A stretch of 64,000 nt of DNA from Blasia pusilla (GCA_050084515.1 CM114273.1:21824001-21888000); one strand, 5' to 3'; shown: positions 11,773 through 26,062, counted from the first letter of the stretch. Numbers and translations: made by a program. Notes: generated by a model not told the origin, from the letters alone.

Positions 11773-14700
11773 ATGGCTGCCGTCGTCGAGGGCAATGGAC
11801 CCTTACCCGGTATGCTTCCGTCCATCTCTTGCTCGAGGCGTCTGTTTTCGACCTCTTCTGATACTTGTTTTGCCTTCATCCCGCCTTTCGCTCTGTGCGG
11901 TTGGTTCGACGGGTTTTCCTTGCTCTCTCTTACTTGCGTTTTTTGAGAACTTCGACTTCAAATTACGTAACCTCTCTACTTCCAGTTCGAGTTTGTGTGC
12001 ATGGAAATTGGACCTCAACATTGTCTCCGGTTGTGTCACAATCACCATTTCCTTTTCTCTCTTCCTTCGATTTATAGGGTTTGTGGCTCTGACCGTACCC
12101 TCCCCCAAACGTCAATTTTTGTGTGAGTCACGACAGGAAATTTCCATTAGTGAACTCCTTCATCTCCCTCTGCCGCACCATTGTTCCGTATGTCGATGGT
12201 AGTCAGGGTCCAATAAGTGAGCAAGTGCTCACAATAATAGTGCGTGCCTAGTATGTACATTTGTGGAAGCACAGCGCTTGTTTCTTGAAAAGTTGCTCTC
12301 TGGTCCATGCCCGTCATTCCCAAGCGCTTGAGTTGTAAGGGTTGCCATTCTCTTGTCCCAGTGAGTAGTTTGTAACTGATCGCTTTGCTGCATCGTAAGC
12401 GGTGTGAAGAGAAGGAAAAAATTGGCAGATCTAATTTTAATCAAATCGACGATATTTGCCCTGTTTATAGATTGGCTTATCTTTTCAATCAGGCCCAAGT
12501 TTTTTTCCCCAGCCTTTAAAACGTCATACACTATTATCTACACTAACTTTCATTCTGTATGGTGGCTTGGTTTCTTTCTATCCTTCCTCGCAAACAGGAA
12601 GCTTTCCTTCAGTACTATGTCGACGTTTATTCGTCTCTAGGTGTAGCATGATTGACTAGAGGGGAATGATTGTTGCTGCTTATTCAATGAACTGTCTGAG
12701 TTGCGAAGGCTTCCTCACTCAAAAGAAATGGGAATCCGACAGAGATAGTCTGAGAACATTTTGTTTAATAAAAGAAAGATGATGGGAAATTTGTGGAATG
12801 GGTCTGTGCTTGATGCTCGTCCGTGTATATACTAATCCACCTATTCTTATTTCTAGAATCAGGAATCTATTTTTGAGTATGAATTCTGACCTACTGGTCC
12901 TCAGTAGACACCTCATACAGAGTTGACCATTTCCTGGAAGGATTTAGCAAACTTTCTGGCGAGTCCTTGAAATTAAGTATTTTGTGAATGCTTATTGTGA
13001 GGTCATGTGTAGTTTCATGTATGGCACTGATTTTTGGCTGTGGTTGTGAGTATTTTTAACTCCGCCGTTATGGTTTTCAGAAAACAAACCAACTAGGCAG
13101 TGGGATGCATGGACCCGTGAAGAAGAAGAGAATTTCTTTGGTGCACTTCGGCAAGTTGGCAAGGTAGTTTAGGTTGAGATTTCGTTTTCCCTGTGGTTGT
13201 AATCGTTGTTTCTTCTTTGGCTGTAACTTTAAGTATCTGATTGGGTTGTTATTGACTGAGCAGAATTTTGAGAAGATCACGAGTCGAGTTCAAAGTAAAA
13301 ACAAGGATCAGGTACAGCATTGTTAGCTCTCACTTATTGGACAAGTTATTTGTCACTACTGAGAAGTCTATCACTGTTGCAATGTTCGATAAATTTATCA
13401 TTAGGTTGGTTTTCTGGCAATATGATGAAGTTCTTCTGCATGATGTGGACAATCTTGGAAGAGAATTGAAGGGAAATGTCCGATTCCATGCATTTATACA
13501 CTCATTTCAGATAAAATTTTTTTGGCTTCCATGCAAACACTTCCAAAAGAAGTCCAAGTTTGGATGTTGCTGCTGTTGGCCTGATTTCTGTCTGTGTGGA
13601 TTGATGGTCTGGTAAATGGCAATCTGCTACTGTAACAGGTCCTAAATGTGGGTCAGCTGAAGAATTCTTACAAATTTAGGGAATTTGATTTTTGGTTCTG
13701 TAGACATTCTTAACAAGTAAAGTTTGGCCCAGGTGCTGTGGACTCCACTGCCTGTCCGTCAGCCAGACCAACATAAGGCACCAGCATTGGTATTGTGTAT
13801 TAAGACTTGGTTTCATACCAATGAAATGAATGTCTTCAATGAGATGTTTCTCCATCTGTAAAGAACTGTGACAGGATATGTGGGTAAATTTTAAATTGTA
13901 GTAGCTACTGCTCAGCAAGAGCATTGCATTTCACAGTTATTTAATATCAAAAGTGTGGACATTTGTACCCAAACTCTGGTACATGATTCTGGTACATGGT
14001 CTAATGTCAACTTGGGCCCCTACCATGTACATTAACGTGATGAATCAACAAAGAATGAGCAAGTCTCCTCTTGCTAATTTACAAATTTTTAAGCCAGCCA
14101 TGGCAATACCACAAGAAATGGGTGGTGCATTGCTGTTGTTTGGTGGCAACCGGATTTTCTAATAGTCAATATATCTGTTGCTGTAGGTCCGTCATTACTA
14201 CTACCGCGTCATCAAACGAATGAACAGGATCTTGGCTCCAAGCCTGATACTGGATGCTAAAAACTCAAGCTATGTGAATAGTGCAATGCTACGATGGTAA
14301 GTCCATAAACGGGTTGTGGCTTGCAAATAGGAGGATTTGAAATTCGGTGAAGGGTAACTTGACGTTGGGGATTGCCTCCTTTCATGCCTCCTTTCAGTTA
14401 AATCCCGGGGGTGCTGGAATGGATTAGTGCTTGTCATGATCTGAATGTTAGTCAGACAGTTGTAGAGAAGTTTAGGAGGTCCCCAGATTCTAAGAGGACT
14501 AGTCATCATGTCCTGAGTCCATGAAGTCATGAGCTTATTTCCTAATTAGTTTATCAGAGGACATAGGTTGCTTGTGCAGTAGCCTTTGGTTCAAAATTGT
14601 GTTGTGAATCGGAGTTTTGAAGATTGGGTCTTGGTTCTGAAGAGTTTTCAAAACTTCATGCGATGTGCAGGTGGTCACTGTTGGAGAAACACAGTTGCTC

Positions 14701-17700
14701 GGCATCCAAACTCCGCTTGAAACCCAGGCGATTTAAGACTTTTGTCACTGCACTGGTTGGTTGCTGCACTCAACTACACCTGACATGCTACATCTCCAAC
14801 TCGAAGCTTATCCATCGACTGACAAGATCATAGCTTGTTGTCCATGCGTGTTGATAGAATATATCTTTGAGAACATCTGCCATCAGATTTTTGCCCGATG
14901 AGAGTATTCAAATTTTTGATAGGAGTCTCAATTTGCTCATACTGACTTGTGTGTACGGGAGCATTTGCTCATGTAGGAACATCAACTACTGAAGGACAGG
15001 AAGAAAACGAAAAAGAAAACTCCAGCTTCAACATCTTCCCGGAAGCATTCCTCTCAGGCAGAAGCAGCTGTTGTTGCTTTGAATGAACTGGTGGATAATG
15101 GTAACAATGGGTTGGGATTGAGTAAGGGAAGTGCAGATGATTTGGAGAGCTTACCAACTGGAGGAGGAGGACGAAGAGTTGCAGTCAAGCGGAAAGCAGC
15201 TAGTAATGTGTCACGAAAGGCAGGTGCAAAAGGTGAAGCAAAGCGTCCTCCAAGGCCCCGCAAGAAGCCTACGGGTATTGAGAGCACTTCACCATGCACC
15301 CTTCTTGTTGGTGCCTGTAAAAGAAGTACATCTTTGTTCACAAATGTTGAAATTAGCAAGAGACAGACTACAAGAGCAAAAATAACCATCGAATTGAAGC
15401 TCTACCACACTGTAGGTGAAATTTACCTCAAAATCGAATAAGTTGGAAGGTTAAGTTTCGTAGGCAAGTTTCATGGCTCAACCAAGATGGAGTAATCTGC
15501 ACTTAGTAGAGTGGAAATCCAGAATTAGCCATGCCAGTTATATGTTGTTGATGGAAATAAGTAGCCAGCTTCATGTTCTCCTGGCAGATGGTAATCATTC
15601 AAAAGCTGCTTACGCCAAATGGGAGAAAGCTGCAACCATAGGGGTGTCACTCATGGCAGAGGCAGCGGAACACTTAGAGCGGGCTGCTGCAGCTGAGGGC
15701 GTTTCACCTGCATCTGACACACCCAAAACACATTGGTCAAGTGATATCAGAGATGATAATGTGAATGTGGACATTCAAACAGGTCATGTCTCCTCAGCTA
15801 CTTCTGCAGCATTTTCAGAATTGGGATTACTGGACAAGTTGCCAAAGGATTTTCCTGGGGGACGCTCTCAACAGAGGCCTGGACTTGGTGGTGTAACAGT
15901 TGTGTCAGGGTCCAGTGGGGGAATATCAACATGTCCACCATCACATATTTCCAAGGGGGAATTGCCTTCTGTATATGAGGGTCAATCAGGAGGGCTAGTC
16001 ATAATTCCAGAGCTATGTGCTGAAGCCACAGCCAAGTCGTTGGCCTTGCTTGCCACAAGGTGCAACAACTGTAGCACTTTGAGGTGCAATGCAGCTGAGG
16101 AGGCTAGAAATGACACGACTGGTGCAAAATTAAAGCTACAGCTGTTCCCTTTTGATGATGTCACCAGAAAAGCTCTTGAGCAGGTATATCTTTCATCTTG
16201 CCGCCTGACACGAGTTTCCTTTGCCTCTACATGTATAAATATGCACAACTCATCGGTAGCAAAATCAAAAGCACTTGGTAGTCACAACATCTGCGACAAA
16301 TAAGGATGCAAGTAATGTGACTGATTTCTTGTGCAAAATACAGGATTGTGTGTGTGTGTGTGTGTGTAGATAGATAGTTTTATGGATTCTTGGGTGAAGA
16401 ATCCACCAATCTTCAAGGCCTTGCAATCTTTTTTGTTTGTGATTCGCGTTCTTACGTTGGATTTGTTTCTATAGATTTAACTCTTATATCCAAATGTACG
16501 GGTTTTGATTCGGAATTGTTTTGCTGCAAGGATCAGCCGTGTGCTTCTCTCTCTCCACCTACCCGAAACCTTTTTAGGTATGTCTCCTTTGACAATGTTT
16601 CACTGAAATGATGAGTTTCTGTGGACAGGATGGTCACAACCCTCACTTGGAGTTGACCTTCAAGGCTCGGAAAAGTATTTCTTCAGTTCTTCATCATCTC
16701 ACACAAAAGTGGGGTCGGTCAACTGTTGCTTTTGGGGAGCTTCGTCTGTTCCCTTTCAATGCTCAGTGGTCTAATATTTCTGCTTGTCAAAGCTGGAGTA
16801 GTCAAGATTCTGAGATCACTGCGGCAGATGTGCATGCAGCACTTGGAAACCCTGCGGTCTTTCGGCTCAGGTAATGACTACAGCTTGAATTAAAGTTACG
16901 TTTAGAAAGTCGTGTATTCTCTATTAGGGATCTCTGATGAGCAGCACAGTGTTTTTCTGAGATAGTCAAGTTCTAAAGGATGGGTTTTACAGGTATGCAT
17001 GGCTGACAAGCCGTGTGCTTGAGGCATCATCTGCAGTACTGCAGCAGCAACACACACCAGTTTTAAGGAAAGCAACTGGATCAGTAACATTACTACAAAC
17101 TGGAGGTTCTTTGTGTGAGATAAGAAATAGCACATCTCAATCTGTATCTGCATTGCCATTTAGCACAAGTTTAGGTTCATCAGGTACCACTGTGCCTGGA
17201 CCTGGTGTGATTTCTCCAGATCAGTGCAGACCGTCTGAGCAGACGGACAATGGAACAGTAACGGGAGCTGTTTGCAAGGTTAAAGATACAAGGACAATGA
17301 CACCATCTCTAGTTGTAGTTCCCAGATCTGCTGGAGTTATCGAACAGTCTGCAGTTCATTGTCCAATCCTGATGGATAAATCCTCAGTTTGCACAGTTCT
17401 GGCTTCTGAAGACCAGGTTGCAGTCAAGCTAAGCCCTGTGAACGGCATGGGAGATTCCAATGTGGAGAAGGACTTTGGGCAGCCGGTTACTACTGATCTA
17501 TTTGCTAATTGTGAGTCAGAAAACGTGGAGAGGTCAAACTGCAGAGATCAGGAAGCAACAAACCAGATTTCTGGTTGTGCCTGGCTTTATGAAAGCAGTG
17601 ATGGATTTGGGCCACATCTCTGGAACATAGAGGTCTGTTTTATTGTGCCAATTTTTGTGCTAGAAACCATGTGTCCTACTTCTATTGAGTGATGAGCCGT

Positions 17701-19027
17701 AAAGATGAATAATTAAATGATTGTGAGCTTCTCTGAGAATCTACGTTGAATCTGTTCTCTGGCAATGACAAACAACGCCTGTGCAATTTTCTGACACTTC
17801 TATAATCGGCTCTTACACTATTCAGGACCCTTTACGCAGCAACAATGGTGTTTCAATTGCCCAGGTGGACTGGGTTGATAGTCTTACAAATATCAGCGTG
17901 AGTGAGCTACTTGGAGAAGCATCTCGTGCAGGATTTTCAGTACCATTAGATGGTCCACATGCGTGTGCTTCACAGGGTCAGCCTGTGCTGGCCTGCATGG
18001 ATTCCTTTGACATTTCTGTCGCCGCTCAGGAAGTGCGCACACCAGGTTCCATGAATCAAGGTTCCTCAGCAATATGGGGTGGAGAGGAAACTTGCGATGC
18101 ATTTTCATTTCAAAGAAATGACCATAGCAGCCGGGACACAGCTAATGTAATAGGCCATGAGATATCTGTGAGCTCTTTTGGGCTGGATGTCAGTTTCTCA
18201 GACTTCCGCGGTATGGGATGTTGGAAGGAGGTAAGGTGTTTCTCCCATCGCTATGTGTTGATTTTGGTTTTCCTCAAAGATTCCAGACTGCTCTTTTGGA
18301 TGGGAAAGTGCCAAATGTTTTGAAGATTCCAGAATGTTGTTATCTTAGATGAGCTTATTTCAGGATTGAAGCACCATAACGCCAGGCCAAAAATTGTGTT
18401 TACAGAAATTTGATGAGCTGAGATGGGGCTCTGTTAGAAATTGCAACAAGTGCTGTTCCTTAATGATGCTGCTTTGGATGAGTCCTGTTTAGATTGAGAC
18501 CTAGTAAGTCTGAACTGGGAAATTTATTGCCTGCTGTGGATGTGAAATTGTTGCCATACCAGAGTTCTCAAAATCAGGATCTCTTATTCGGAGGAGAAGC
18601 ATCTATGGGACTTGGTGGTCTTATTGAGGCACTTGCGCAAGGTAGCTTGGATGGATTCCAGTCTTGCTGTATGAATCACTCTCCTGACGAGGGAGGCATA
18701 GATTCAGGAAATAAAAAGGGCTCTGAGACTCTGACAAAAGCATTAAGTGAAGGTAGAGAAATCCCTGTGGGTGTCATGGGTTACTTGTCTGAACAAGATA
18801 AGTCTGACCTCTGTATAGATAATAGGAAGCTAATTGGTGAAGCAAGCAAGGTGGCGCCTCAAATTTTATTCAGTACTACAGGATCTTCACAATCTGTGGA
18901 GTCACAGAAAGTTGGAAGACCTATGAGTGCACAAGTGCAAAGGCAGAAGGATATACGCCCCCCTCCGAGAACTTTTAAGTTGCCTGGTCAATACAGCAAT
19001 GTGAGGCCTCTGAAACTCCAAAGTTGA
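11773..19027 (+). CDS. TKI1: TSL-kinase interacting protein 1-like SANT/Myb-domain protein
   Basis: Exons: 11,773-11,809; 13,081-13,163; 13,264-13,311; 14,187-14,296; 14,671-14,755; 14,977-15,274; 15,588-16,183; 16,629-16,870; 16,993-17,632; 17,826 to about 18,210 or 18,230; then a less certain last exon from about 18,493 to 19,027. Phases of the first nine join without error to 713 codons. Residues about 14-75 form a SANT/Myb-like domain (QWDAWTREEEENFFGALRQV, then FEKITSRVQSKNKDQVRHYY). Next come MLRWWSLLEKH and LKPRRFKTFV, a basic KKTKKK-type stretch, WEKAA..GVSLMAEAAEHLER, and KLKLQLFPFDD joined across an intron to DGHNPHLELTF. Near the end is WVDSLTNISVSELLGEA. This order matches Arabidopsis TKI1, a nuclear partner and substrate of the TOUSLED kinase. 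The first exon codes only 12 residues and is supported by phase and a GTATGC donor. The junction into the last exon does not resolve in phase. Confidence 0.85.
16347..16378. repeat. (GT)n/(TAGA)n microsatellite
   Basis: About ten GT units followed by three TAGA-like units, inside the intron between the exons ending at 16,183 and starting at 16,629 of the TKI1-like gene. Confidence 0.9.
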
Positions 19028-20375
19028 CTGACAGTGGGTGGCTTTGGATCCGATTTGGAAACTTGGAACTCTCTAATCAATAGTGGCTCAATGTGTCAAG
19101 TCTCAATAATGAGATACCAGGGATAATGATGCAGAAAGCGTTTAGTGCTGATTGGAGGTCCCTCTTCACTGCGACTTTGAACTCTCCAAGCTCGAAAGGT
19201 TCAATGTTCCATCTCACAATAATGGAGCTTTCAGGGAATAGAAGCTGGAAACAAGCAGGTCATGACAGGATCATTGGCTTGAACTCGTCAACTGCAGGGG
19301 AAGCGGATCAGAATGGTTAGGATGGTGCCTGGGGCCTTGTGGTAGATCTAACCTGTTACTCCTTCACGAGGCTGATAATGGAGGATGCAAATTGCAGCCA
19401 TTCTCAGGATTCCAAACGGAATTCTTGTGGGTGTTATTCCCTCCTGCCAATCCTCAGCTTCAATGGTAAACCCTAAACGTTCAAACAGTTATCTGCCACA
19501 TCAATGAAATTAGTTTCCCGCGATGGGGATTTTAGCAGACATGCAGTCTGATTTCTTGATGCAATCATGCTTGTTGCCTTCCGTCTGTTTCCAACTGCCA
19601 AAGTTTCTGTGCAGGATTTTGGCTGCAAATGTTCGTTTCCCAGTGAGCTTCCTCATTTGTACTGAAGGCACCATTTTTGTTTGCTGGAATCTGCTGTATA
19701 GTACTGGTTCGGATTTGAGGTGATGACTTGTGGGAAAGCTATCATCTCAGGAAAATGTACATGGGATGGTTGATCAACGGGAAGCTGTGACTGGAAAGAT
19801 TAGTGTGGATCGGTCCTATGTTATCTCTAGTTTTTTCATAAATTGAACTTGAAAAAACATTGGTGTAGGTGTTGCATCTGTTTCTGGTCCCGAGGTCAAC
19901 TGAAACCCGAGGTCAACTGAAATGGATGTCTCAAATTTGTGGAATGCATGGCCGCTTCCAAAACCAATCATTTAACAGCTTAACAGATAACTGGTTAGTA
20001 GAGACTTTTGTCAATTCAAACTAAAACAAACTTAGGGGCATGAGCGCTGGTAAAGCTCTGACAGCTCTCCCTTGACTAAGACCTCAATGGATGTGGTGCT
20101 GCAGACATTGTTCCAGCAAGTTCCAGGCCTCGATTTTTTGAGGACTGTTTTATATTCGCATGCTGGACCTGATACATAATTGTTGATTGTTACCTTTCAA
20201 GATTTATTGTGATTAGTTCTGACAACTGTTGCATGCTATACCAAGTAGGCGAGTGTAGAGAATCTGTTTATATTGATATTGGCATGAAAAAATAATACGC
20301 ATGTTTAATTATGATTTTTAAAAATAAAAAACGAAAACCGGTGGCTCAATTACATAAAGATTTGGGACGCCTGAA
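19028..20375 (+). other. TKI1-like 3' region and spacer to the hydrolase gene
   Basis: Between the proposed stop of the TKI1-like gene (19,027) and the stop of the convergent hydrolase gene (20,376) there is no domain I recognise. A 75-codon open frame at 19,093-19,320 could be a further C-terminal exon or UTR. A 17-bp unit starting CCCGAGGTCAAC is duplicated in tandem at 19,889-19,922. The two genes converge, so this stretch should hold both 3' UTRs. Confidence 0.4.
19889..19922. repeat. 17-bp perfect tandem duplication
   Basis: CCCGAGGTCAACTGAAA occurs twice back to back, 19,889-19,905 and 19,906-19,922, in the 3' region of the TKI1-like gene. Confidence 0.9.
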
Positions 20376-23300
20376 TTACTCTGTGTAAATAAATTGAAAA
20401 ATCAGTTGCGCCACTGCTAGTGGCTTTTCCTGATGTGGAAAATGCCCACAATCACTGACATACTCCAATTGGGATCGGGGAAGTTCTTGCTTGAATCTCT
20501 GCGCACGTAGACCGATGCAATTAGCCCACAAGCTCGTGTAATCATATGTACTGTCCTCTCCAATCACTAGATGAATTTTCAGGTACACATACATACGGTT
20601 TATGAACAAACAGAACCTATTCCTTCATATATGCTTAACCACCGTAATAACTTCATATGAATAGCTGCTGGTTAGACAAAGTATTTACACAAACATTCCA
20701 TGTCCGAAATCAAGCAGACCACCTATAATTGCCAACTAAGTTATCTCCAAATTTGACTACAGTACCCAGACAGGTGACAAGTGGTCTAAAAAAGGTTCCT
20801 GATGAAGGGTGAGATAAAAAAGGATCCTGGGGAAAGTAAGGTGATAGAAAGTTCAGAACCTACTTTGGAATGGTGGCCACAATAAGTAGGAAGGTAAGCT
20901 CACCTCAGGATCTTCCTTAGGGAGAATATTATCGTGCTCTCCCCAGATGACCAAACTTTCTTGCTGCACCTGCACGGGGATTCATTTGTTTTTCAGATTT
21001 GGGAATCAGAAACCCTGATGAACAAATGGGAGGCAATCCATCTCCATGACTGGGAACATATCTACTCGTGGTTATCTCAGGTACTGCTGCAACACGAAAA
21101 AACTAACCTACCCATCTATCTCTTGATGGAAGGAAGCTAAACCACTTAATAAACAGAGGATGCAGGAGGAAAACACGGGTAACTTGGTGAGACAAGAAAA
21201 GGCAAGTGAGGCCCCTTAGAGAAGGTCAAGCTCGAAATCACCCCAATGGTGGGAATTTTACTTTACAGGCACACTGCTCAACCTCAATCCTGGGAAAACC
21301 TGAATGTTAAATGCCTGCCATACCTTGGGAATAATCGATGCCACATTGTAGCCTCCACTGAGCATGAAGTTCACAGACGTGTCTGCCCATCCTGGCATCA
21401 ATGTGTGCAGTCTCCCCACCTGAACCCACCAATCCAGTAAAATTGACTGTCAAGTTGATACCTTATTTCCCTAGAACTTACCTGTACATCGAGGTGACAA
21501 CAGCCCATCTCAATCATTGAACTCTGACACAATCTGAGGGATTAAAGGCAGGAAGGTATTACCCACATACTATCAACCATTGCCTCCAAAGTAATCTGTC
21601 TGAAGACCAAGTAATTGGCATAAATCCGCAATGGTACACTTTTCAGGATGGAAATCTGGTTCAAAATTCCAACAAACTTCAAATGAGATGATGCCATATT
21701 CTTCACCTCCTACACTACATATATAGACTATTTACAACACTTGGACAACTCAGGACCACACCTTATTCCTATCTATATGAAGACGCTTACACGAGTGGGC
21801 TGTTTCCCCATCCAGATAGAGCTAGCCTGATGTTTGTGAAGCAGTATAACAATGACTACGGCAAGATCCCTGAAGTTGAGTGTATCTTCTGAACCATCCA
21901 ACATATTGTCGTCCGGTAATGTTTTTGAATTGTTGTCTCACCCCAGCATAGGCCAGAAGTTTTGGGAATGTGGCAATGTTGCCGACACCTTCAGCAAATG
22001 CTTGAGCATCAATCAGCACAAGCTTGGAGACCTGACCATGTGCAGATATAGAGGAAAATTGTAAGAACCTTCACTTCATCCCTCCCCAACCTTGTTAGAA
22101 GATGAGGATCAATAACTCTGAACATGTTAGGGATGAAACAAAAGCATCTTTTTCAGCCACCATCATCCAAAGCCAGCAGACAACGTTTGTAGCAATGAGT
22201 ACTTCAGTGACTCGCTTATTAGAAAGAGCTCCATGTGAGTGACCAGCTGAATAGACACCACAACGGTCATCAAGCCTGGTGTGGACATCATGCGGACGTG
22301 GCAAATACTCAGGATACAAGTGGTATGCGGAGATATTAGAAGGCCTCTCAAATGACAAATGCTTTTGGAGGAAGAAGAGGGTTAACACGTACTGCATCAG
22401 GATGTGCTACAGCAAAATCAATTGCTACTGAACCTCCAAGGCTGGCTCCAACGAGAATCATAGGCTTCTTGATGTATGCTTTCCAAAACTGCAACACAGA
22501 TACCATATACTTCAAGAACTAGATTTTCTGGAGAACACGAGCAGTGTCCATCGCATGCACATTGGACAGCGTATCTTATGTGACTTCCACATGTGCTGCC
22601 CCAACCATAACAACCATTTGGATTTTTCCTCAGATTTAGAGGGTAACCCACCTCAAAGAGATGCTCACGTTTGGCAGGCACCCCAAAAGATGATACACCA
22701 TCTGCAAACAGCTATCATCTGTTAGAACACATTCACCCCATTCATCACAACTCGAGCCTATGAATGTATATCTTTTCCAAGAGTGTCAGATAATGTTACC
22801 TGTTTGATTGAATCCCCAACCAAGGATATCAAGAGCCCAACATTCAACTCCACCATCTTCCAACAAGGGATATAAACTCCGCCACTCCAGCACTGAGCTG
22901 TGGGTATAGGTTCAGATTAGTTAGTAGGGGAGAATGTTGACGTTTCAACTACGAAACCAGAACAGAAAGTACCCTTTTAATGTATTTTGAGAGTTACTTT
23001 CTTCTACCTCTAACATACATCCAGTTTTTGGAAAATTAAATCTTATTCTCTAGGGTTCACTCAACATCTCCTTTGGTTCAGACTGTCCTTTAGGGTTGTA
23101 GTACACCGGAACCAGCTACATAAGAGTAAGAAGCTCACCAGAGCCTCGTCATTCTCTTCACTGAGTTTCTCAGTCCCTCTATCTGCAAAAATTCATGAGA
23201 GCTGCCCTTCAACTACGGCTCTCGACATGCTGCAGTGGAGAGGTTGTGCTGGTTCTTCACCTGCTCTATAGGAGTGTTTCTGCTGTTTAAGGTATTGTTT

Positions 23301-25046
23301 TGCCTCAAGAGGCACCAAATAGAGTCTCTTCTTCCTAAATGCAGGAAGTCTATGAGAGGTGGTTAACATGAAATCTCTCTTTCTCTCCTCCGGATATTAG
23401 ACTTATCGTTCTCTTCCAGGGCCCTACACTCACCTTGGTTTCATGGCTACAATTGTATGATGGGTAGGGATGATGATTGGCAACAGTTGACTTTGTTAGG
23501 ATTTCCTAGCCTTGGTCCTGTTCAGCTGTTGCGAACGGTGCAAATCAAAGTCCAATGGTCCTTTTGGGTCCCTATGGTTAATGAATCACGTCATTCTTTA
23601 TTTTCTCCTCGATTGTAAGTCTCTGGTCGCAGGGTATGACAGGTACTACTTAATGAGTAATCTCATTGTTTTGTATCTGATTCTTACTAGCAAGCTACTC
23701 TCATCTGCTAAGCTATTCCCATGTATCCCTCATCTACTGTTGTTGTTCTGATTGACTCAAAAGACAGGTCAGTCTCATTCTAGAGAGCATCTCAGTTTTC
23801 AAGTAAAATTACCTTGCACAATTTCCTTACAATACAGGGGTGAGATTAATTTGTTGTAAAATCTGACGCCCCTATTTTTTCTGACAGTGTTTTGCCGATG
23901 AAGGTAAAAGTAAAACTGGACTTCTGAGAACAAGATGTAGACAAGGAGATTTCACCTATCAAATCCGTGAAGTAGTAATAATGGTGTGCTGTCGGTCCTT
24001 TGTACAGAGGGGAATACACTGCTGGTCATTATTGGCTGCTGAGATAGACTTGTCTGCGAAGCACCATCACAACATCTTAGCAAGTGCCCTCAGATATAGG
24101 ACAAGGGATCCTGCAACACCACTACACAGCCCAGATCATTCGGGATATGTGAGTCTCAGAGGGGCAGACTCTACTCACTAAGTGGTGCTTGTGGAGACTT
24201 GCAACAAGTAACACTGTGGCATTCCAAGAAGGAGAAAGGCCTGTACTCATTTGAGTAGTGCCCGCCATAGCCCAAACAGCATGGAACCTGCTCCAAGGTT
24301 CGACGGTGCTAGAGATAGGGTTGGGTGCAGAGGGAGGAAGAAGAAAGTACCATAAGAGACAAGGGAGACTCTCTCATATACTTTACACACAGTTAGTGCA
24401 GAGCTTTCGTGTATCACCTGAGAAACTCTTCACAACACTGTCTACCTTACCTAGGAGAGGATAAGGGAGCACAAGAATGAGCGTTTTGTCCTTAAGGACC
24501 TAACCTAGCAGAGCAAGAAGACTTGAAATTATAATACGGGCAGCACCTTAGGTGGGCCAAATTATGCACGATTGGAAAGGGGATAACAAGAGAAGTATTT
24601 TGAGGCTAATCTGTTGAGATGTTCTACTCTAGCAGCCATACATTGACGCAGCAACCCTGCTATTTGAGACACACAAGTTGAAAACTTGCACCCGTGCAAT
24701 AAACGAACTACTTTCATAACATCTTCAGAACTTCAAGGTAGAGGGCTTACTTGCACAGGCACACGCTGAATTTTGTAAGCCATGTCTCGGGCTGATTGAT
24801 CTCGCAAAAACTCCACCTCAGGTGGTAAAAATGTTGGAAAAGTCTTTTTATGTGGCTCGACAGTGAATGTGGCCAGCACATGTAAAAGAGGATGTGTGGT
24901 CATCTGCACAGGTCTCTTGGTCCTACGATTCAGCTGGTGAGAAATGCCCTGTACTCCATGTCCTGAAAGTACTCGAATAACTAAGCTTGCCTGAGAGGAC
25001 ACTCTATTCTTTCTCCCTGTGGATTTGCACCCTTGAGGAGCGGGCC
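20376..25046 (-). CDS. Plant alpha/beta-hydrolase, possibly plastid-type
   Basis: Nine exons are clear on the minus strand: 25,046-24,751; 22,897-22,800; 22,701-22,652; 22,488-22,393; 22,031-21,942; 21,655-21,563; 21,419-21,324; 20,969-20,904; 20,498-20,376 (stop). From 22,897 onward all phases fit and boundaries are AG/GT. Recognisable parts in order: EVEFLRDQSARDMAYKIQR; LEWRSLYPLLEDGGVECWAL then DILGWGF; GVPAKREHLFEFWK; nucleophile elbow LVGASLGGSVAIDFA with Ser in G-x-S-x-G; LVLIDAQAF; VGRLHTLMPGWADTSVNFML; acid strand SLVIWGEHDNILP; catalytic His in SDCGHFPHQEKP. This is the fold and order of plant alpha/beta-hydrolases related to bacterial haloalkane dehalogenase-like and esterase enzymes; the substrate is unknown. 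One or more exons between 22,897 and 24,751 (usual oxyanion segment, LLHxFDS-like) were not located. The 5' end is incomplete; a possible first exon ATG lies at 26,730 (donor after 26,711). Confidence 0.85.
23540..23620 (+). mobile_element. Possible LINE 3'-end fragment in a hydrolase intron
   Basis: The stretch from about 23,548 (AAGTCCAATGG, then GGGTCCCTATGG, then TAATGAATC and a pyrimidine-rich tail) resembles the last 60 bases of the LINE ending at 45,031 (AAGTCCCATGG, then GGGGTCCCCGTGG, then AATAAATC and (CT)n). I infer a decayed 3'-end insertion in an intron. Confidence 0.4.
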
Positions 25047-25979
25047 CTGCAAGCACACCAGCGCAGCTGTTGCACAATATCTAAGTCACAGCACCCTATA
25101 GGACATGTATTTCAGCAGAGGCTTCTATGATTGAACAGGACAACCATCATTACTGATCATCTGAACCTACTCACATTGAAAGCCAACATCTTCAGGTGGG
25201 GAGAGGTGGGCTCTCTTGATCTTCAGTAAAGCCTCACAGAAACAAAATGATTAGGTAGCAGCAACAGTCTGATGGTCACATTTGAGCTTTCTGGCTACCA
25301 CTCTCAAGAGTGAGACTGCGTAAAGGAGTAACTCATGCGCTCTTTATTCCTTTAGAGTGTTGACATCATCCACAAAGAAAATTTCTTTCATGTATTCAAG
25401 CAAAAAACGCGACAAGAAATTCCATGTGCTTAGGAGCTCAGGGAATCACAGCAGACATGACAATACAGATCCAGATAGAAAACGCAGATTCTCACTTCTA
25501 TCAAACAGTCCCCTGGGCAAACTTGGAAGAAACCTGGATCCGTCACAGCACCTGAGCTCCACTACAAAGTTTGAAGTTTAGTTTTGCAACCAACGAGTGC
25601 ATCACTCCTTTCTGCTGAAATGAATTTTATCGCCTGGTTGGTCGGTTCGCTCCATGGCAGCCAAGCCCAAACAACGCCAACAGAGGCCACAGGATACTAG
25701 CCAGGACCGTGCAGGAAGGATTCGGGACTCCCAGTAGCTCCAACGCGTAGACATGCTTTCAGAGAACGGACAAAGAGCGTAACTCTAGCTATAGTGAGGG
25801 TTTTCTACGCGTGGTAAGAATCAGATTGATGTTGCCAAGTTCCTTCATCAGTTTGTACCAATTAGAGTTGAACACTTTGAACAGTTGTCCTAGTCTGGTG
25901 ATATCTTCTTGCTGTCTATTCTGGGTTGCGTGAAGTTGCACTGTTTCTTCGTGTGGTCCTGGGTTTATAATTGCAGTTC

Positions 25980-26015
25980 TCATGGCCCCCTTAAGTCCCT
26001 GTGGACACGAAAATG

Positions 26016-26062
<47 letters not shown>

